DNA of 64,000 bases, from positions 199,001 through 263,000 of the forward strand of contig JAYKKM010000052.1 in the NCBI GenBank assembly GCA_035772405.1, written 5' to 3'. This DNA is from Chrysogorgia sp. JL179-B06 (lineage: Eukaryota; Cnidaria; Anthozoa; Scleralcyonacea; Chrysogorgiidae). The notes under the pieces are model-generated. The model was not told where the DNA came from, did not search any database, and worked only from the letters and a program-made list of their open reading frames with translations. This document shows positions 1 through 13,092 of this stretch, piece by piece (within the stretch, counting starts at the first letter, position 1; each line of letters opens with the position of its first letter). Made by a program: the position numbers and the translations under genes.

Positions 1-182
1 ATTCGTTGTTTAAGTTATTCGCTAAATGTTAACGCAATTTGTAAATATGGACGTACGAGTTCCTCAAATACCAAGCGCGTGCCTTCCATGACATACAAAC
101 TACCACAACTGATACAAGTTTCTTTTTGTTTTTAAATATACAAGTGGTGTCTGGTCTATTCTCATCGCGATTATTTTGTCAA
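1..182 (+). repeat. Left terminal inverted repeat of the 4-kb transposon
   Basis: Begins ATTCGTTGTTTAAGTTATTC at base 1 and pairs with 3893-4074. The match ends at about 182, where the two arms diverge. Confidence 0.9.
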
Positions 183-958
183 CTATGAAAGTTCGTGTAT
201 AAAACGTTTATTAAATGTCCACTCGCTGCAATTTTTTGTGCCACAGTAACGTGCGTTGTTCTAGTAATTGGAAGTTAAGGCCACCGACACGCTGTTGTAA
301 AATTCGCGTTGACGTTTTTTCCTCGCTTCAAATGTCTTCTCAGCAGGAAGAAGCGCACTGCTTTTTCTGCTTCGTTCAGTGTTGTTTGTTGCGTGTATCA
401 GAAGTATGTGCGCAGCTTTGACAAATTTAGAAATGGAGCAAAAGGGATTTCGATTGGTAAAACCGGTATCATAATGAATGAATATCCTAAAGAACACAAA
501 CGCTGAAAGGCAGAGTGGCAATATGTCGTCGTGTTTTGAGGTAACACAAAAAGGAATTTGTCACCTAATCAAGGCGCGACCGGAAAAAGTAATATCTACC
601 TCTGCTATTATTTACTAGTGACCGCTATTTAGATTGAGTCTGTCAAGCATAAGCATGGCAGAAGGTGATCAAGAGTTAAAAAAGCGTTAAGAGTTTAAAA
701 TGTGTAAATGCAACATAGAGAGGGAATGAAGATAAGCTTTCATTTCGTGGTACAAGTGGTATGACTGGATAATTGGCTATAGATGTGAATGATACAATGG
801 AGCATCTCAACACATTTACCAGTGCTAACAGAACACCATTACCAAGATCACAATAAAAAAAAACCTTGATCAAGAAATTGGTTAGCCATTTCTTCATAAC
901 TATCTTGGTCAGATTTTACAAGAAACATTAAATATTCATTGCTGTTCTCGCCTAAAAA

Positions 959-3166
959 TTATTTAACGACGAGAGACCGAAGAAGAGTTACTCTTTCAGA
1001 AATGTTTTTCCCCTTATAAAAACCAAGTGAGTTCAAGTAGGTGCAAAGATCATGCTGACTTCCTTCTTCAAGAAAAGTTTCTATCCTATCACCAACTGCT
1101 AAAAAACAACAATCACCATTCCCAGCTACTTTCTTTCTTGTAAATCCATAACATTTAAGAATTCCATCAACACACTCGTCACTCGTTGTTTCTTTGCATT
1201 TGCCATCGAAATCAGGATTCGAAAAAAGCAGCAAGACAGACGGTGAAAAGATCCACAAGTTTTTGTCAGCAGTAATGGGTGCTTTAGATTTATGGAAAGT
1301 TTCAGCAGCTATACTGGCCATTACTCTAGCTTTATTTGTTAGATATGCAAATTTCTCCTTTCCAAGTGTTTCATTATCATCATCAGTGTCAGTCTGTAAG
1401 TTTTCATCAGGACTGTCCTGGTCGGATAAGGGGTCTATCAAAGTATTACTTTCATCAAACACATGTCCAGTTTCTTTATCGAGTGGAGCCATTTTTACAC
1501 CTATTCCAAATTTTTCATTTGAGAACTGATCTTCATTAGCTAAGAAATTTTTATACCACTGAGTTATCGGAGTAGTAATCTTTGACGATCTTCCTTTAAT
1601 ATTTTTATTGTTTTGCTCCATGTGATTATAGAATATGGTCGTGAGCAGTGCAACAGCAAAAGAAACACCAATACGTCCTTGTTTTAACCACTTTCGAATT
1701 TTACGGTGAAGACGCTCATTCCTGTTCGTTCCAATACCAGGTGGGATATCAGATAAACATTCTAACTTGACATGAACCAGTAATTTCCTCAGTTCATCAT
1801 GCGCTTGATCAGGAAATATATTTGTGCTTTCGACTTCTTCATCTTTCCACTTAGATATGAATTGCTGAATATTATCCTCAATGATCTTGGTAGATGGTGT
1901 AGCTTCTTTCCGGTTGTCACCGACATCAGTAGGATTTCGAAAACAGAGTCGCAGGTCCTTTAATAGTTGTTTTCGAAGTATTTTAATCATTGCATTACCA
2001 CCCTGCTTTAGAATTTTTTTACAATCCTCTTTATTCCATGAAATAGATCCAACTTTATCACTATCTCAGGGCCGAATAAGTCTTTCAGTTTGTTTTTCAA
2101 CGTGCAACAGTTATCAACTATAATTCCATTAAATATGCCTCCTTTTTCTTTGTACTTCAAGAGTCGTAGATTTAAGCCCTTTAGCAACTGATCAACATTT
2201 GCTATTGCTGTTCCTTTGGTAAGTTGCCATCCAAGAATATCACTGTTTTCATTCATGAAATGAAAAGACAGTCGTACAGTTTTCTCCATATTCCATGTTC
2301 CCAGTATCCAATGTTAGCTGCTACCTTGAAGGTGTGGTCAAAGGATATCCAAGTACCATGCTTTTGCGCCATATATTGTGTAAACATGTATGTTCTTTTT
2401 CAAAAAATGCACGAATAAACACTTTTGATATGAGATTTCGTCCAATGAAATCTTTCCCAATTGTAAACAATGGCAGAGCAGAAATATCACAGTTCGAAGT
2501 AGCCTGGCAGCTTATTGAAGTTCCTTGACGAATGTAAGTTTATAGTTAGCATTCGTTCAACATCTTCTATATTTATCCCAGTCTGTATCGTTATGGATAT
2601 ATAATCGAACAGGTCTCTCGTCACGCCCGATCTATGAAACAACACGAAAGGAATTTGACGATGGTTCCTTACCTCGTTAAGGATTGTTGGGTCATGAGAA
2701 ACAACTTGGTGATTTCTTTCACATAGGTAAATAGATGAGACCAGAAGAACACGCTCTTGAATACAAAATAGAGTTCTTGGCATGTCTCTGTCTGTGCACC
2801 CATCTTTCCACTTCCAATGCCTCAAATGGGAATGACACTTAGAGCATTTCGTTGACCATTGGTGTTTGGATGAGCAAGAGGATTCCATAAAATAATTGAA
2901 GGTATGACCTCGTTTACTCTACTGGACGAATATAAAAGGCTGCCTTCTTGTTTGATTCTGATTTCTGTTTCCCTGTTTGCTTTTTCAAAATTGACAATAC
3001 AGATCTTGATAAAATCCAACAACGACTTTTCTATTCCACCAGCACACACAGGTAAATACTGCAAGTTTAACGTTAAGAGACATACAAACCACAGAGCTGT
3101 GGTTGACGCCATCTTCAATTCGGCAAGTTTGTTAAACCGATGAAATATAGCCAGACAACGAACCAC
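959..3166 (-). pseudogene. Degenerate DDE transposase with OTU-like C-terminal domain
   Basis: Four minus-strand pieces read in order: 3166-2822, 2888-2487, 2289-2008 and 1990-959. Between the second and third, another frame reads FDHTFKVAANIGY (about 2345-2310), a likely first catalytic Asp. The third piece has IIVDNCC followed by KLDLFHGIKR, the likely second Asp. The last piece has DIPPGIGTNRNERLHRK, which supplies the acidic third residue. Its last 65 or so residues contain GNGDCCFLAV, resembling the Asp/Cys catalytic loop of OTU cysteine proteases. From memory, similar OTU-tailed transposase-like proteins are common in cnidarian annotations. At least two frameshifts make it non-functional. 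The OTU match rests on one motif, so that part is inference. Confidence 0.7.
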
Positions 3167-3892
3167 AGGAGTCCAACTTTTTTATACAGTGTTGCGAAAC
3201 TTAAAGCTGTTTTAAAAAGTTTAGGTAGCTGCCATGAAAATAACAACTTTTTTATTTAAACGCGTCTTGTGATTATTGTATATATATAAGTCTCAGTAAG
3301 CTTGCAAATTATTCGTTTCATAATGACTTTTGAAATAGAGTCCAAATATTACCACTCATTTTGTCTTATCTTGTTTTTTAACTTGAATATAAGTCGCGAG
3401 ATGACTATTTTCGGATTACGTTTTATTCTTTATTGTAGTTTTACACTCCAAGGTTTGTGCATGCTGTTTATCGATAACGGAAGCACAACGTCAAACGGCG
3501 ACAACAGCCGCGGGTTGTATGTATAATTAGTCCTTCAATGACAAATGTTTTGCAGAATATATCAGTCTAGTCTTTTCTATTTCTAAAGCTCGTTCCAGAC
3601 TTGAGCCCCTTTTACGATATCTACCTTATGATACCTATATTTACTAACCGAATTACCCTCTGTGCCAATCCTAAATTTTCCAACCTGCATACATAACAAC
3701 AAACGAAGCAGAAAATTAGCAGTGCCCTTCTTCCTGCTGGGATTTGATGCGCGGCATTTCAATAAACTGTTAATCGAACAAAGAAGGATTTCTCGGCTAT
3801 GACTTTGAGAATTGAGAAAAGTGGCAAATCACTCAGTTATAAGAAGGAAACTTAACCTACACTTTTCAATTAGCCATATGTTACGCAGTTTA

Positions 3893-4074
3893 TTGACAAA
3901 ATAATCGCGATGAGAATAGACCAGACACCACTTGTATATTTAAAAACAAAAATAAACTTGTATCAGTTGTGGTAGTTTGTATGTCATGGAAGGCACGCGC
4001 TTGGTATTTAAGGAACTCGTACGTCCATATTTACAAATTGCGTCAACATTTAGCGAATAACTTAAACAACGAAT
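3893..4074 (-). repeat. Right terminal inverted repeat of the 4-kb transposon
   Basis: Reverse complement of 1-182, ending in ...CTTAAACAACGAAT at 4074. Few substitutions separate the arms, which suggests a moderately young insertion. Confidence 0.9.
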
Positions 4075-4106
4075 GAAGTAACATGGTTAGAGTGACGTCA
4101 TTCTTA

Positions 4107-4292
4107 TTGCAAATGATCCAAATGATCCAAAAAAGCAAACGATCCAAAAATAAAAATGAAAAAATATAAATGATCCAAACGATCTAAATGATCCAAATGA
4201 TCCAAAAATAAAAATGAAAAAATATAAATGATCCAAATGATCCAAATGATCTAAACGATCCAAATGATCCAAACGATCCAAATGATCCAAAA
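4107..4292. repeat. 9-bp minisatellite, GATCCAAAT-type
   Basis: Head-to-tail copies of GATCCAAAT and variants (GATCCAAAC, GATCTAAAT), with two AT-rich interruptions of the form AAAAATAAAAATGAAAAAA. It lies 33 bp beyond the right end of the DNA transposon. Open frames here are repeat artefacts. Confidence 0.9.
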
Positions 4293-4898
4293 ATCAATTG
4301 AGCAAAATAAAAGGACCTATTAAAACAGTAAAGGACCAAATGAAACATTTAAACGTTGATTAAACGAACTTAGGATTAACATTATTCATTAAGAATATGG
4401 TTAGTTATTCAAAAGATATGACTGAAAGTAAAAGAAGAACTAATTATATGCCTGAACGTGTGACTTCACTCGTGACTTGGTATATGGTGCATTAACTTCC
4501 AGCATTTTGAGATCAGTTTTACAACAAAATATTATGATCATAAACAGCATAATTTTAGTCTACCTTTACTTCCTTCGTCAATATCTGACTAGTCTGGAAA
4601 CTAGTTGCACGTCGTTGAACTAGTCTGTGTTTTAAACTTGTGTACGAGCCATCCGCCCCCGCAATTTTTTTGAAATCTATATGCTTCGAGGTTAATTCTG
4701 GTGCAATCTGTGGCATTAGCAGTGATTGCTTATTTAATTTTCTTGCTAGAATTGTTGCGAAGAAAATACCAGATCGGATGTAAAGATTCGATATTCCTCT
4801 GCGCCATACGTCTCAGTTGTATTTGTCTTTTAAACCCACTGATCTCGAAGGAAGACTGCATCGAGCAACTATTGTTCAGAAAATGAAGCCGGAAGTCC
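4293..4898. other. AT-rich non-coding stretch
   Basis: I see no coding signal, RNA gene or convincing repeat. A 61-codon open frame at 4701-4886 has no recognisable motif and no splice context. Confidence 0.5.
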
Positions 4899-5080
4899 GC
4901 CATTACTAAGGGACCGACTGATGATCCTATCAGGTTTTTGTTGGAATATGTGCTCTTACCATCAACAAAATAAATTAATTTTTCTATAAAGAGGACCAGA
5001 ACGCATTTTTCAAATTACTGGGTAAAATGATTCATGGCCTACCTACAGGTTTGCTGCGACTTTGGTCCCTTAGTAATGGC
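4899..5080. mobile_element. Candidate MITE with 17-bp terminal inverted repeats
   Basis: GCCATTACTAAGGGACC at 4899-4915 is repeated inverted at 5064-5080 without mismatch, enclosing about 150 bp of AT-rich sequence. Size and structure fit a small non-autonomous DNA transposon. No clear target duplication is visible. Confidence 0.5.
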
Positions 5081-5439
5081 CGCCGTTGGCTCTAATTATC
5101 CAGTGAGAGAAGCCTAGTATGAGACGTCAAATTAGGTTCAATATTTTATGCATTTAATGTTAACAAAGAAACTATATTGGCCAGACACTAAACCTATTTC
5201 GCGAGCGTCACAGTTTGATTTTCTTGCAAACTCGGAGCTTCTAATGATCTCTCGTCAATTTACATTATGAAAATACGCAAGCTTCAAAATCAGCTCATCA
5301 GATACAATAGAAAGCTCAATCCAGTCCTGTTTTTGAGATCAGTGTTTAATACCTGCAGGAGACAACTTTAAAGCTGGAGCTGATGCTATATCTATATAAT
5401 AATATTAATATCTAATATATATATATTCGAATTGAAAGT

Positions 5440-5558
5440 TGTTTTATTTGCGGCAATTGCATTCCTTGGTGGTGGGGATAATGGTTGGGTTTCTTTGACT
5501 TTGTTGAGTTCGAATTTATTGTGGGATGAAATTATGTTGTCTATATTAGGCATGCAGC
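5440..5558 (-). pseudogene. Inverted upstream part of a Penelope-like GIY-YIG region
   Basis: Read on the minus strand, this gives SCMPNIDNIISSHNKFELNK and, after one frameshift, KECNCRK. That is the cysteine-containing segment that normally precedes CPLNGKC in Penelope-like elements. It sits head-to-head with the rest of the domain at 5566, so the 5' part of this copy is inverted. The two parts share a short AAAACAACT sequence at the junction side. Family assignment is from recognised motifs. Confidence 0.65.
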
Positions 5559-5565
5559 TATAGAA

Positions 5566-5895
5566 AACAACTGCCCGCTTTCTGGTAAATGCCTAACCGA
5601 AGGAATAGTCCACCAAGCTACAGTCACCACTGAAGACAACAAAAAATAAGAAACTTATGTAGGCCTAACTGAAGCCACTTTTAAAACCAGATACTTAAAC
5701 CATACAAGCTCTTTCAGAAAAAAGCACATCTGGACTTTAAAAGAATCAAATACTCAACAATCAATCAAATGGAACATAATCAAGCGATGCAAACCCTACT
5801 CTAATTTAACAAAACGTTGTAACTTATGCCTTTATGAAAAATTTATAATTATTTTCACCCCGAATTATGTTCACTCAACAGCAGAAACGAACTGA
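5566..5895 (+). pseudogene. Penelope-like retroelement, GIY-YIG endonuclease remnant
   Basis: Translation gives NNCPLSGKCLTEGIVHQATV, one in-frame stop, then ETYVGLTEATFKTRYLNHTS, a tryptophan-containing stretch (KKHIWTLKES, IKWNII) and KRCNLCLYEK. This order (CPL..GKC, Y.GLTE..FK.RY..H, W, C..C) is the GIY-YIG nuclease of Penelope-like elements, which nicks the target during insertion. The reverse transcriptase is missing; the copy is 5'-truncated and has a 5' inversion (5440-5558). About 150 bp downstream is a hammerhead motif, as expected for the family. Confidence 0.75.
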
Positions 5896-6045
5896 TATCA
5901 ACTTGCAGGCACAGAAAAAAAATTTACTGTGAAACTATTAGCTAATTAATATGCACCGCAACTTCACATAACGTCATACATAATTAATCCGTCTTGTAGG
6001 TCAATACAATATCAAGTTTCCGCTTTGTAACACCAGTCGCAATAC

Positions 6046-6102
6046 TCACATGATGAGTGTGGTAAGCTTTATAGCTTTCCATACGAAACAGATCTGTAGT
6101 GA
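6046..6102 (+). ncRNA. Hammerhead ribozyme motif, one core base changed
   Basis: The core reads ATGATGA (6050-6056), where CTGATGA is expected, then helix II 6057-6084 (GTGTGG pairs with CCATAC, extended by AAGC/GCTT), GAAA (6085-6088), palindromic CAGATCTG as helix III (6089-6096), cleavage triplet GTA (6096-6098) and helix I GTGA (6099-6102) pairing with TCAC (6046-6049). It sits in the 3' part of the PLE remnant. The C-to-A change at the conserved first core position should abolish cleavage. Confidence 0.6.
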
Positions 6103-6252
6103 AATAAAGTTTAAATGAAGTAACCAAAGTTCGTCTCTTTTGTTCTTACTGTTCTGCTCTACTTAGGTATTGAGCACTCTACCTGATATGATTTTGAACC
6201 TGACACTTATGTGTATATTTAATATTAGAGAGGATTAATGAATAATATATTA

Positions 6253-6255
<3 letters not shown>

Positions 6256-6320
<65 letters not shown>
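6256..6320. repeat. (TA)n microsatellite
   Basis: About 65 bp of uninterrupted TA that runs directly into the tRNA-derived SINE starting at 6321. Confidence 0.95.
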
Positions 6321-6324
<4 letters not shown>

Positions 6325-6506
6325 CAGAGCGCTGCACTAGCATCGCAGGGTGGCGGGTTCGATTCCAGCCGGAAGGCCTCTAAGTTGCATTTTTCGCAAC
6401 TGGTCCCGGTTTGGTCTTAAAATGTATATATTCCAACACTCGAAATTTTCCTTCACCATAAATTCTTAGAACCTGTAATTTAATCGAGTGAAATGCCAAA
6501 TATTAC
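6321..6506 (+). mobile_element. tRNA-derived SINE, head truncated
   Basis: Starts inside a tRNA-like head: CAGAGCGCTGCACTAGCATC, then the B box GGTTCGATTCC. The shared SINE body follows (GTTGCATTTTTCGCAACTGG) and it ends near AAATGCCAAATATTAC. The A box is cut off by the (TA)n tract. A fuller copy lies inverted at 9791-10000. Confidence 0.75.
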
Positions 6507-6529
6507 TTGTCCCCTCGCCCGGCGCGAAG

Positions 6530-6592
6530 CGCCGTCCGAAGGCCTGAGGGCGCTAATATCGACCGGCGTTTAGTCCCTTATCACGCGAGATG
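6530..6592 (+). repeat. GC-rich dispersed repeat segment
   Basis: The segment around CTAATATCGACCGGCGTTTA is repeated at 49780-49840. In both places it follows GAAGGCCTGAGGG-like sequence and precedes TCACG. It is probably part of the 3' portion of a retroposon family. Confidence 0.55.
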
Positions 6593-6628
6593 CAAGGGGA
6601 TCCTGATCTCGGATCGGATTTATTTGTT

Positions 6629-7779
<1,151 letters not shown>

Positions 7780-7945
7780 AGACGATACAGTACATGGATG
7801 ATTATCAAGCAAGCTCATATCCTCAGAAAAATTATTCTGTGTCCCGGACAGGGATAACTTCCTGATTTCCAGTGAGATGCTCTAACCACTGAGCTACCAA
7901 GACTCAGATGGCAAGTGAAGGTTACATTGATGTACTGATTCTATT
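7780..7945 (-). mobile_element. tRNA-derived SINE, second family, minus strand
   Basis: On the minus strand the sequence reads CTTGGTAGCTCAGTGGTTAG (an A box), then AGCATCTCACTGGAAATCAG and a decayed B box, then GAGGATATGAGCTTG. The same order appears on the plus strand at 48415-48520. It differs from the 6321/9791 SINE in its body. A partial plus-strand copy of its leading sequence (ATCATTGTAACCTCTCTCCA) follows at about 8060-8105. Confidence 0.55.
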
Positions 7946-8631
7946 GATATATGTCTGCAGCTCGCATTTGCATACAGCAGTGTATATATTAACACACCCA
8001 ATTATTACTGATATATATAGTAACTGCTGCATAGGCAGTACATATATCATTAGAACAGTTCATCATTGTAACCTCTCTCCATCTGAATCTCGATGGCTCA
8101 AAGTTTCTGACGATATGATCTTGACGTCCATGTTTTGTATACTGGTATGTATTCCATATATAATCTGTGTTTACAGTACTCCATCCATTATGGAACATGT
8201 TAGACCTACAGTTACTTAGCTGGCCTAGTGGGTCACAATTTATTATGTCGCGATCTGTCAATGTAAAATACAGCTTATTATTATTATGTTCACATTGGGT
8301 ATGTTGACACTACTAAGTACTGTGTTAGCTAGATCATTGTCGACTAGCAGACTAGGCATTGCATCCTGAATATATAGGTTATAATATATATGTGCATGGT
8401 GATATAATTTAGATACTATAGTACACAATGCTATTTATATGCTTTGTTACATGGAAAATATGGTACACTGGATCTGCAATCTGCATTAGGCATTATTATT
8501 AGCAGTATTAGTGTTAATGCAATTAGTAGTATTAATATTTTTCAACAGCCCATATCAATGTAAATATTATAAAAATTAATTTGAATGTAATTGAAGAATT
8601 TACCGTTTTTAAATAAAGATTTCCTCCTCTT
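7946..8631. other. Non-coding, partial dispersed repeat
   Basis: Contains CAGTGTATATATTAA at about 7978 and ATCATTGTAACCT at about 8061, both shared with the 48.4-48.6-kb repeat. I see no gene. The overlapping open frames on both strands carry no known motif. Confidence 0.45.
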
Positions 8632-8634
8632 TAA

Positions 8635-8669
<35 letters not shown>

Positions 8670-8688
8670 AATAATAATACAATAATAT
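8632..8688. repeat. (AAT)n microsatellite
   Basis: About 55 bp of AAT repeats with two ACA interruptions near the end. Confidence 0.95.
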
Positions 8689-9129
8689 TTGTACAGGATA
8701 GCCCCTTCAATGCTAACATTTTTCTAACAAATTACAGTTACAAATATCAACACATATTCATAAATGTACAGTACAATGTTACAAAACTAATTTGAACTCA
8801 AAAGTTGTATATCCTTCACATAATATTGTCAATTTAGGCAATAGATAATGGTGCTATAACATGTATGAACAGATTAATTGAAACATGGAAAATAGCTCTT
8901 TACCGGTAGATATGATGTTAAAATGCCATGCAATTTCCTAACTAGCATTACACAATGTAACTTGCTTCCAATACAAGAGGTACAAAACTTGGGATTTCTA
9001 TTAAGCAATCAGTTTCAAGTCCCGACTTAGGAAAGAATAGTTTCCCTGACATGCATAGAGACCTCTGATTATGACCATCAATATTTAGTTATCGATATTC
9101 CTGCCAGCTCCAAATCACAGTAGTTCAAT

Positions 9130-10000
<871 letters not shown>

Positions 10001-10074
10001 CGAGTTCTGTATATATGGTGGTAATGCCTGGATAAGATTCTGGGTATATTATGATTGGGGCAGTCACTTTTTCC

Positions 10075-10107
<33 letters not shown>

Positions 10108-10216
10108 AATTGTAGATAGATCAAAGACAAGACATCACTTTGCTGTCTTAAATTTATTACGCTCTGCAAATTAATGCATTGAGCACTCTACCGACAGTAT
10201 AAACTCAATTCACCAG

Positions 10217-10335
<119 letters not shown>

Positions 10336-10361
10336 GGAAGCATGACTGTATAGTTGATATT

Positions 10362-10700
10362 CAAACCTGGATGGAGATAAAACTTAATTTCTTATTATTG
10401 GTACTAGACAACAACTGGAGAAAGTTGAAATTACGCAGTTGCAAGTTCGTTGCTCCTCAATTAAACCATCAGCCACCGATATTAGGAACCTATGTGCTAG
10501 GTTCGATTCACGACCTCAAATGCAAGACTATATTAATAAAATATGTTATATAATTCGAAGAATTAGGAAATATCTTTCGCATCAGATAACAGAATCATTA
10601 ATTCATGCTTTTATAACGAGTAAATTAGATTAATTTTCTGCTGTATGGCCTTCCTGACAGACATTTTGCTAAATTGGGTGCAGAATGCTTTTAGTGTTTA
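10362..10700 (+). pseudogene. LINE reverse transcriptase fragment, CR1/jockey-like
   Basis: The frame from 10364 reads NLDGDKT, a stop, [15 protein letters not shown], then IRNLCARFDSRPQMQDYINK and LIHAFITSKLD. After a frameshift it reads NFLLYGLPDRHFAKLG. This is the thumb region after the RT active site in CR1/jockey-like non-LTR elements (K-T-E-F-L-I-I-G; R-N-L-G-x-x-F-D; S-K-L-D-Y-x-x-x-L-L-Y-G-L-P). Stops and a frameshift show decay. The catalytic YADD region is absent, so this is a 5'-truncated piece. Confidence 0.75.
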
Positions 10701-10931
10701 AAAATAAAGTTATAAGCTTGGATACATTGCATTCCAGTCAGCTGCGCTCCCAAATTGTGGAACAGTCTCTCAGAGGATATTTTAATTTAATTTATTAGCT
10801 TCGCCAGCAAACAAAACAACAACAAAAAAAACACCAAAAAGAAACCTAACATAGATTACACTATACAATAATAAAACAATGGCAGGGTCCCAGAACTTAA
10901 AAGTATATTTACAAATAATAATAAATAGTTA

Positions 10932-11412
10932 CAACCTCGTACCCAGGGCATTTTGCCTCCACAGCGGAAGGTCGGCGAAAATGGCCCTGGGATCGGCTGG
11001 TCCATTCTATCATGCGATTGGCCTGTCATAAAACTCAACTAATTCAGCCAAGTATAATTTATTTATCTAAATCTGAATACTGTCTTCAAATTTTACAGCA
11101 AATTCGATATCTCATTGGATATCTCTTACAAAAGGTACGAAGAAGCATATAACCATGGATGTATGGTGGATTATTAAGCTTGTTAGCTGCTTTAATTTAT
11201 ACTGACGAATGCTGACATGAATAACTCTGATGAGCATTGAACATTTCTCAATTATTCAGGTCAACAAAGTAGACAAAGGAAATGGAACAAAGACTACAAA
11301 AATTATCATATCTAAACACCCAGAAATTATGGGTGTCATGTGACCAGCCGATCCCAGGGCCATTTTCGCCGACCTTCGACCGTGGAGGCAAAATGTCCTG
11401 GGAACGAGGTTG
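10932..11412. mobile_element. MITE with about 70-bp terminal inverted repeats
   Basis: The left arm 10932-11003 (starting CAACCTCGTACCCAGGGCAT) pairs with the right arm 11341-11412 with few mismatches. About 340 bp of unrelated sequence lies between. Both arms are GC-richer than the surroundings. No coding capacity, so it is non-autonomous. Confidence 0.75.
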
Positions 11413-12370
11413 AAATAGTTACTGTTAATTTAGAAGAATCTGTAATTTATAAGCTTAATTGTATTTTAATACTTAGTAATTTTTAAATTTCATATAATAC
11501 TGTAATGCGCATATGAACATGTAATATGCGCAATATAAATTATATATATTATTATGAAATTACTATATTTCTCCGCATATATTATTATAACGGTCTTATT
11601 GGTCCAAATGCCTGCAAGACTATAGAATATATGAATATTTTTGGCTCAGGATGCCAACAATTTACTTTTGCGTTATATCAACTCATATGAACATTTTACT
11701 GCCCTATTTTTATCATTGTCTAAAGACTGGAGCTTTGTACGTTTGATTTGTCAAACAAAAACCATGAATATGCAACTAACACAGCTGCATCATTGTTTAT
11801 TTCAAGTTCATGTTTAGATCCTCGATTTAGGTGTCATAAGGCAGCGAGTTCTACCACATAAAATTGTTACCCCTGCATACACACCAAAGCTTATAAATTT
11901 GCTTAGGATCAGTTGCATTTGCTTTAACGTTGCTTTTTGTTAAAATATAGTGAAATAGGAAGCCATAATTACCAATAATACATAAATTCAGCTCCTTAAA
12001 AAAACTAATAATAAAGAATTTGGATTTATTGAAATATGGAATTATTTAATTACAAATAAAAACACATGTACAAAAATCATTATTAAAGTTTTAATTTAAG
12101 CCAATAACGTGAACAAATAGTTGGTGACATTTACCGCATGGGGATATGTTTTGTAGTGAACAGGAAAACAGTTATTTTTATTTTTAAAAAGTTCAAAAAC
12201 CTAACAGAATTGAGGTTTTGTCGATGCATGAGTACGATAATAAAAGTCTTCTTCCTAGTCTCACATGACGTACAAAACTACAACAAAACAAGTCGTGAGA
12301 AAAACTCTTCAGCTCATGCACATCTGGGCCATGTTATTCAAAGGGAGATTACCGCTAACCCTTGATTAAA
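11413..12370. other. AT-rich non-coding stretch
   Basis: No gene, RNA or repeat recognised. The 75-codon frame starting at 12138 has no motif and runs into the next repeat. Confidence 0.45.
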
Positions 12371-12960
12371 ATGTTGTGTTTGACAAATTAACATCAATCT
12401 TCCTAGGACAAAACCTTTCTAAATTTGTATGAAATCAAATATCTTTAACTTCAAATATCTCCCATAATTTCGTCTAAAATGTTTTCACTAATCCTGAGCT
12501 ATATAATCGACTTTTCAGCAACCCAGTCCTGTCTTTGAACAGCTGCTTAAAACTCTTGCCTGTCCGGCTGCAAAACATCCAAAATTCAACCACCTCTTTG
12601 TTCTATTGATATCTCTCATGGATATAACCATAACTGTTGCGAAAGCTACACATTTTCCCTTTTCCGAAAGCACAATAAACCGGCTTATACAGACGCTTCT
12701 AAATTTCCCGAACAAGACACATTATGTTAATATAAATTAGCTAAAAAAGCCATCATCCACGCCCGCGCATAGCATCATGACAATTCAAAATGCCACCAAT
12801 CGCAGTTGTTTATGAAATCAAACCAAACTTAATTGGCGTGTGAGTGGATCTAATGTGCCTCATGGCGCTTGTAGATTTTTAATTTTTAATCTTGCGTTAC
12901 CGTGTTGGCCGTTTTCATCAGTCTTGTACGACCCATTTTGACTGGGCAGGAAAGGAAAGA
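12371..12960. repeat. Dispersed repeat, blocks in order A-B
   Basis: Block A (12371-12505, with GTTTGACAAATTAACATCA) and block B (about 12530-12930, with CTGTCCGGCTG and AAATTTCCCGAACA) both recur at 20740-21345, but there in the order B-A. Divergence is substantial with many indels. No coding motif is convincing on either strand. Confidence 0.65.
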
Positions 12961-13092
12961 GTTAAATTACGATTTTGTAAGAAAAACCACTACACTCATT
13001 CGCACGCAGTGCATTGAAAGTAAAGAATGACTGCGAATGTTGCAACCGAAAGCCTAATTTTATCAAAGTAAAATAAGAGCAAAGTGGCCTTC

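Larger units (their letters stand above)
1..4074 (-). mobile_element. DNA transposon with 182-bp terminal inverted repeats
   Basis: Positions 1-182 are the reverse complement of 3893-4074 with only a few mismatches, so the pair bounds a roughly 4.07-kb element. Imperfect inverted similarity continues inward (around 330-390 against 3700-3760). The interior carries a broken transposase on the minus strand (959-3166). The left end coincides with the window edge, so the true terminus and target duplication cannot be checked; the inverted repeat could extend outward. I cannot assign a superfamily: the catalytic motifs are DDE-type, but target-site length is unknown. Frameshifts between the coding pieces show this copy is dead. 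Confidence 0.85.

Noticed and set aside
1194..1539. Plus-strand open frames of 111 and 67 codons
   Set aside because: They are antisense to the transposase, which has clear motifs on the minus strand.
11227..11260. Hammerhead core at CTGATGAGCATTGAACATTTC
   Set aside because: No GAAA at the required position and no pairing helices.
12138..12365. 75-codon open frame
   Set aside because: No motif, no splice context, composition like surrounding non-coding DNA.
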